From COMBO-56-21 sp041494275 (GTDB taxonomy: Archaea; Thermoplasmatota; Thermoplasmata; UBA10834): DNA of 8,100 bases. A model generated the notes under the pieces. That model made no database searches and was not told the DNA's origin. It was given only the letters and a program-made list of their open reading frames with translations. The stretch lies in assembly GCA_041494275.1 (NCBI GenBank), contig JBGQAM010000070.1:1-8100 (forward strand). Direction: 5' to 3'. Shown in pieces: positions 6,318 through 8,100 of this stretch (position 1 is its first letter; every line of letters starts with the position of its first letter). Made by a program: the position numbers and the translations under genes.

Positions 6318-7991
6318 ATGAGGATACGCCGCGTGGTGTCTCCTTTGGCGTTCGATATTGGAATACTAGGCGGACGAATCGTTGATGGTGCTGGCAATCC
6401 TTGGTACATCGGCGACATCGGGGTTGCGGGCAAGAAGATCGCGAAGATGGGGAAGATAGACAAGAGCGAGTGCAGGCGCACCATCGACGCCCACGGACTG
6501 TACGTGTGTCCAGGGTTCATCGACATCCACACGCACTCAGACATCACAGCCTTGGTCTACCCCGGTTGCGACAGCACATTGAGGCAAGGCGTCACCACGC
6601 ACCTAATTGGCAACTGCGGCTCATCCGCCGCGCCTATGAAAGAACCATACGTCGACCTCTGGAAGACATATTGGGGAGAATGGGCCGGAACTTTCGAGAA
6701 GGATGAATGGAGGACCTTCGCCCAGTATCTGAAAGTCCTCGAGAGGAATGGAGTTGGGCACAACATCGCGGCCCTCGTGGGCCATGGGGCAGTCAGGACA
6801 GCCGTCCTCGGAGCCGAAAGGCGGGCTCCGAGCCCGAAGGAGCTGAAGCTCATGAAGAGCCTTGTCGACGAGGCAATGCGTTCTGGAGCATTTGGGCTGT
6901 CGACCGGTCTCGTCTATCCTCCGGGCAGTTTCGCCAAGACCGATGAGATAGTCGAACTGTGCAGAGTGGTGGCGAAATATGGAGGTATGTACACGTCTCA
7001 CATCCGGGGCGAAAGGGAGACTATCGCCGATGCGATCAAGGAGGCGATCGCGATTGGCGAGCGGAGCGGGGTGCGCGTCCAGATATCACACAACTGTCCG
7101 AAGATAGGCGCATGGGGGAGGACCAAGGAGACCCTCGGCCTAGTCGAGAAGGCCAGAAAGCGCGGACTCGACGTCACAGTCGACAATGACGTTCACACTG
7201 ACCTAGCACCTGCCCTCAGCGGGGCACTCCCTCAGTATCTTGCCGAGCTCAAGAAGAAGGACATGCTGGAGCACATCAAATCGAAAGCCAACAGAGAGAG
7301 GATCAAGAAGGAGATCGTCGAGGACAAGCTCCCCGCGTTCGGCCCTTCGGGACTCCTGAAGCACGGCCTTTTCAACAGAATATTCATCATGTACTGTCCC
7401 AAGCAGAAGAGGCTTGAAGGCAAGACCATCGAGCAGGTGGCAAAGGAGAGAGGGAAGGATGCATTCGGGACATACTTCGACCTGATGGTCGAGGAGAATG
7501 ATGATATAATCGCGATCTTCGACTACATCAGCGAGGACGACATCAAGAAGGTCCTGGTGCATCCTCTGGTGATGGTCTCATCCGACTGCGCAACCTGGGC
7601 GGACCACGGGCCGCTCACGAACCCTCCACCGTACGAACCTTGCGCCTTCGGAGAGTACCCCGGGATACTGGAGAGATACGTGCGAGACGAAGAACTGCTG
7701 ACCATGCAAGAGGCCATCAGGAAGATGACCAGCTTCCCAGCGCAGAAGATCGGCCTCCTGGACAGGGGACTGCTCAGGCCTGGGATGAAGGCAGACATCA
7801 CCATGATCGACCTCGACAAGATCAAGGACCGCGCGACGAACCTGTGGCCGCACGAGTATCCGTTCAAGAACTATCCGCACAGATACCCTGAAGGTATACC
7901 CTTCGTGATTGTGAACGGGACCGTGTCCGTGGACAAGAGCAAGCAGACGAAGGCTCTCGCGGGAGAAGTCCTGAGGCACAAGTGGCCGTAG
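6318..7991 (+). CDS. N-acyl-D-amino-acid deacylase (D-aminoacylase), amidohydrolase superfamily
   Basis: A 557-residue metal-dependent hydrolase that would cleave N-acyl-D-amino acids into a carboxylic acid and a free D-amino acid in the cytoplasm. Visible features: the small N-terminal beta domain ILGGRIVDGAGNPW at 16-29; metal-binding HTHSD at 71-75; the bridging cysteine C100 in GNCGS; GHG at 155-157; GLSTGLVYPPG at 193-203; H228 in YTSHIRGE; H258 in QISH; and the catalytic aspartate D423 in SSD. These match the ligand set of characterised D-aminoacylases. The C-terminal RPGMKADITMIDL segment closes the family fold. Length is somewhat above the usual 480-540. Oddity: the region at 288-298, where many relatives have a YPYTAG-like stretch, reads VDNDVHTDLAP, so substrate preference may differ, and some relatives act on other amides. 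The frame stays open upstream to an ATG at 6150, but that part overlaps the DUF1015 gene and has no family similarity. ATG 6318 or GTG 6333 is the real start. Shine-Dalgarno is weak. Confidence 0.88.
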   Translation: MRIRRVVSPLAFDIGILGGRIVDGAGNPWYIGDIGVAGKKIAKMGKIDKSECRRTIDAHGLYVCPGFIDIHTHSDITALVYPGCDSTLRQGVTTHLIGNCGSSAAPMKEPYVDLWKTYWGEWAGTFEKDEWRTFAQYLKVLERNGVGHNIAALVGHGAVRTAVLGAERRAPSPKELKLMKSLVDEAMRSGAFGLSTGLVYPPGSFAKTDEIVELCRVVAKYGGMYTSHIRGERETIADAIKEAIAIGERSGVRVQISHNCPKIGAWGRTKETLGLVEKARKRGLDVTVDNDVHTDLAPALSGALPQYLAELKKKDMLEHIKSKANRERIKKEIVEDKLPAFGPSGLLKHGLFNRIFIMYCPKQKRLEGKTIEQVAKERGKDAFGTYFDLMVEENDDIIAIFDYISEDDIKKVLVHPLVMVSSDCATWADHGPLTNPPPYEPCAFGEYPGILERYVRDEELLTMQEAIRKMTSFPAQKIGLLDRGLLRPGMKADITMIDLDKIKDRATNLWPHEYPFKNYPHRYPEGIPFVIVNGTVSVDKSKQTKALAGEVLRHKWP

Positions 7992-8000
7992 GAAGAAAGC

Positions 8001-8100
8001 TCAGACTTCGTACTTCTTGTACTCTCCCACGCACGGGTTCCCGTAGCATACCCAGAGAACCTTGTTGGTGAGATCGCACACTATCGAGAATATCGATTGA
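8001..8100 (-). CDS. Possible C45/choloylglycine-type amide hydrolase or acyltransferase, C-terminal end (partial)
   Basis: On the minus strand one frame is open from the window edge to TGA at 8003-8001, giving 32 residues. It includes FSIVCDLTNKVLWVCYGNP and ends in GEYKKYEV. This layout, an I/V-rich strand, DLTN, a second strand, then (Y/F)GNPC.xEY.KY at the very C-terminus, is how I remember the tails of peptidase C45 / acyl-CoA:6-aminopenicillanic-acid acyltransferase-like and linear-amide hydrolase proteins. The catalytic N-terminal cysteine would lie outside the window, so activity cannot be judged. It converges on the deacylase gene with 9 nt between the stops. Reading-frame evidence is fair; the family call is tentative because only the tail is visible. 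Confidence 0.5.
   Translation of the reverse strand, partial: QSIFSIVCDLTNKVLWVCYGNPCVGEYKKYEV

Overview
The window looks like chromosomal DNA of an archaeon, most likely a Thermoplasmatota-type or similar anaerobic lineage. The reasons are an archaeal-style indolepyruvate:ferredoxin oxidoreductase, box-A/TATA-like elements about 25 nt before plausible transcript starts, Shine-Dalgarno motifs, TTG/GTG start codons, heavy use of AGG/AGA for arginine, moderately high GC, and a soluble multi-GAF histidine kinase. The lineage is inferred from gene content and style; there is no rRNA or tRNA gene here to fix it. The sequence is densely coding and I see no mobile element, CRISPR array or phage gene.

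Layout. (1) Positions 1-1620, plus strand: the last codons of a probable iorA, then iorB (indolepyruvate oxidoreductase beta subunit), then a PhzF-family isomerase-like gene. (2) 1617-4205, minus strand: a large cytoplasmic histidine kinase with three GAF-like domains. It converges on phzF so tightly that the two stop codons share the tetranucleotide CTAG. (3) 4206-4445: the divergent promoter region between the kinase and the next gene, with a clear TATA box for the kinase and three short inverted repeats. (4) 4446-4936, plus strand: a rubrerythrin-like diiron protein whose obvious ATG is out of frame with its first helix, which fits loss of one A just after the start codon. (5) 5023-7991, plus strand: a DUF1015 protein and, 8 nt later, an N-acyl-D-amino-acid deacylase, probably one operon. 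(6) 8001-8100, minus strand: the C-terminus of a protein resembling C45/choloylglycine-type amide hydrolases, entering from beyond the window.

How the genes might fit together (inference): Ior oxidises aryl-pyruvates made by transamination of aromatic amino acids, the D-aminoacylase frees D-amino acids from N-acyl forms, and the partial gene would be a further amide hydrolase. This fits an anaerobe that ferments amino acids or peptides. The diiron protein suggests handling of oxidative stress. The histidine kinase has no response regulator in view, so its partner is unknown. I see no clearly new multi-gene system. The points most worth checking are the diiron gene frameshift, the kinase start and sensor architecture, and the DUF1015-deacylase pair.
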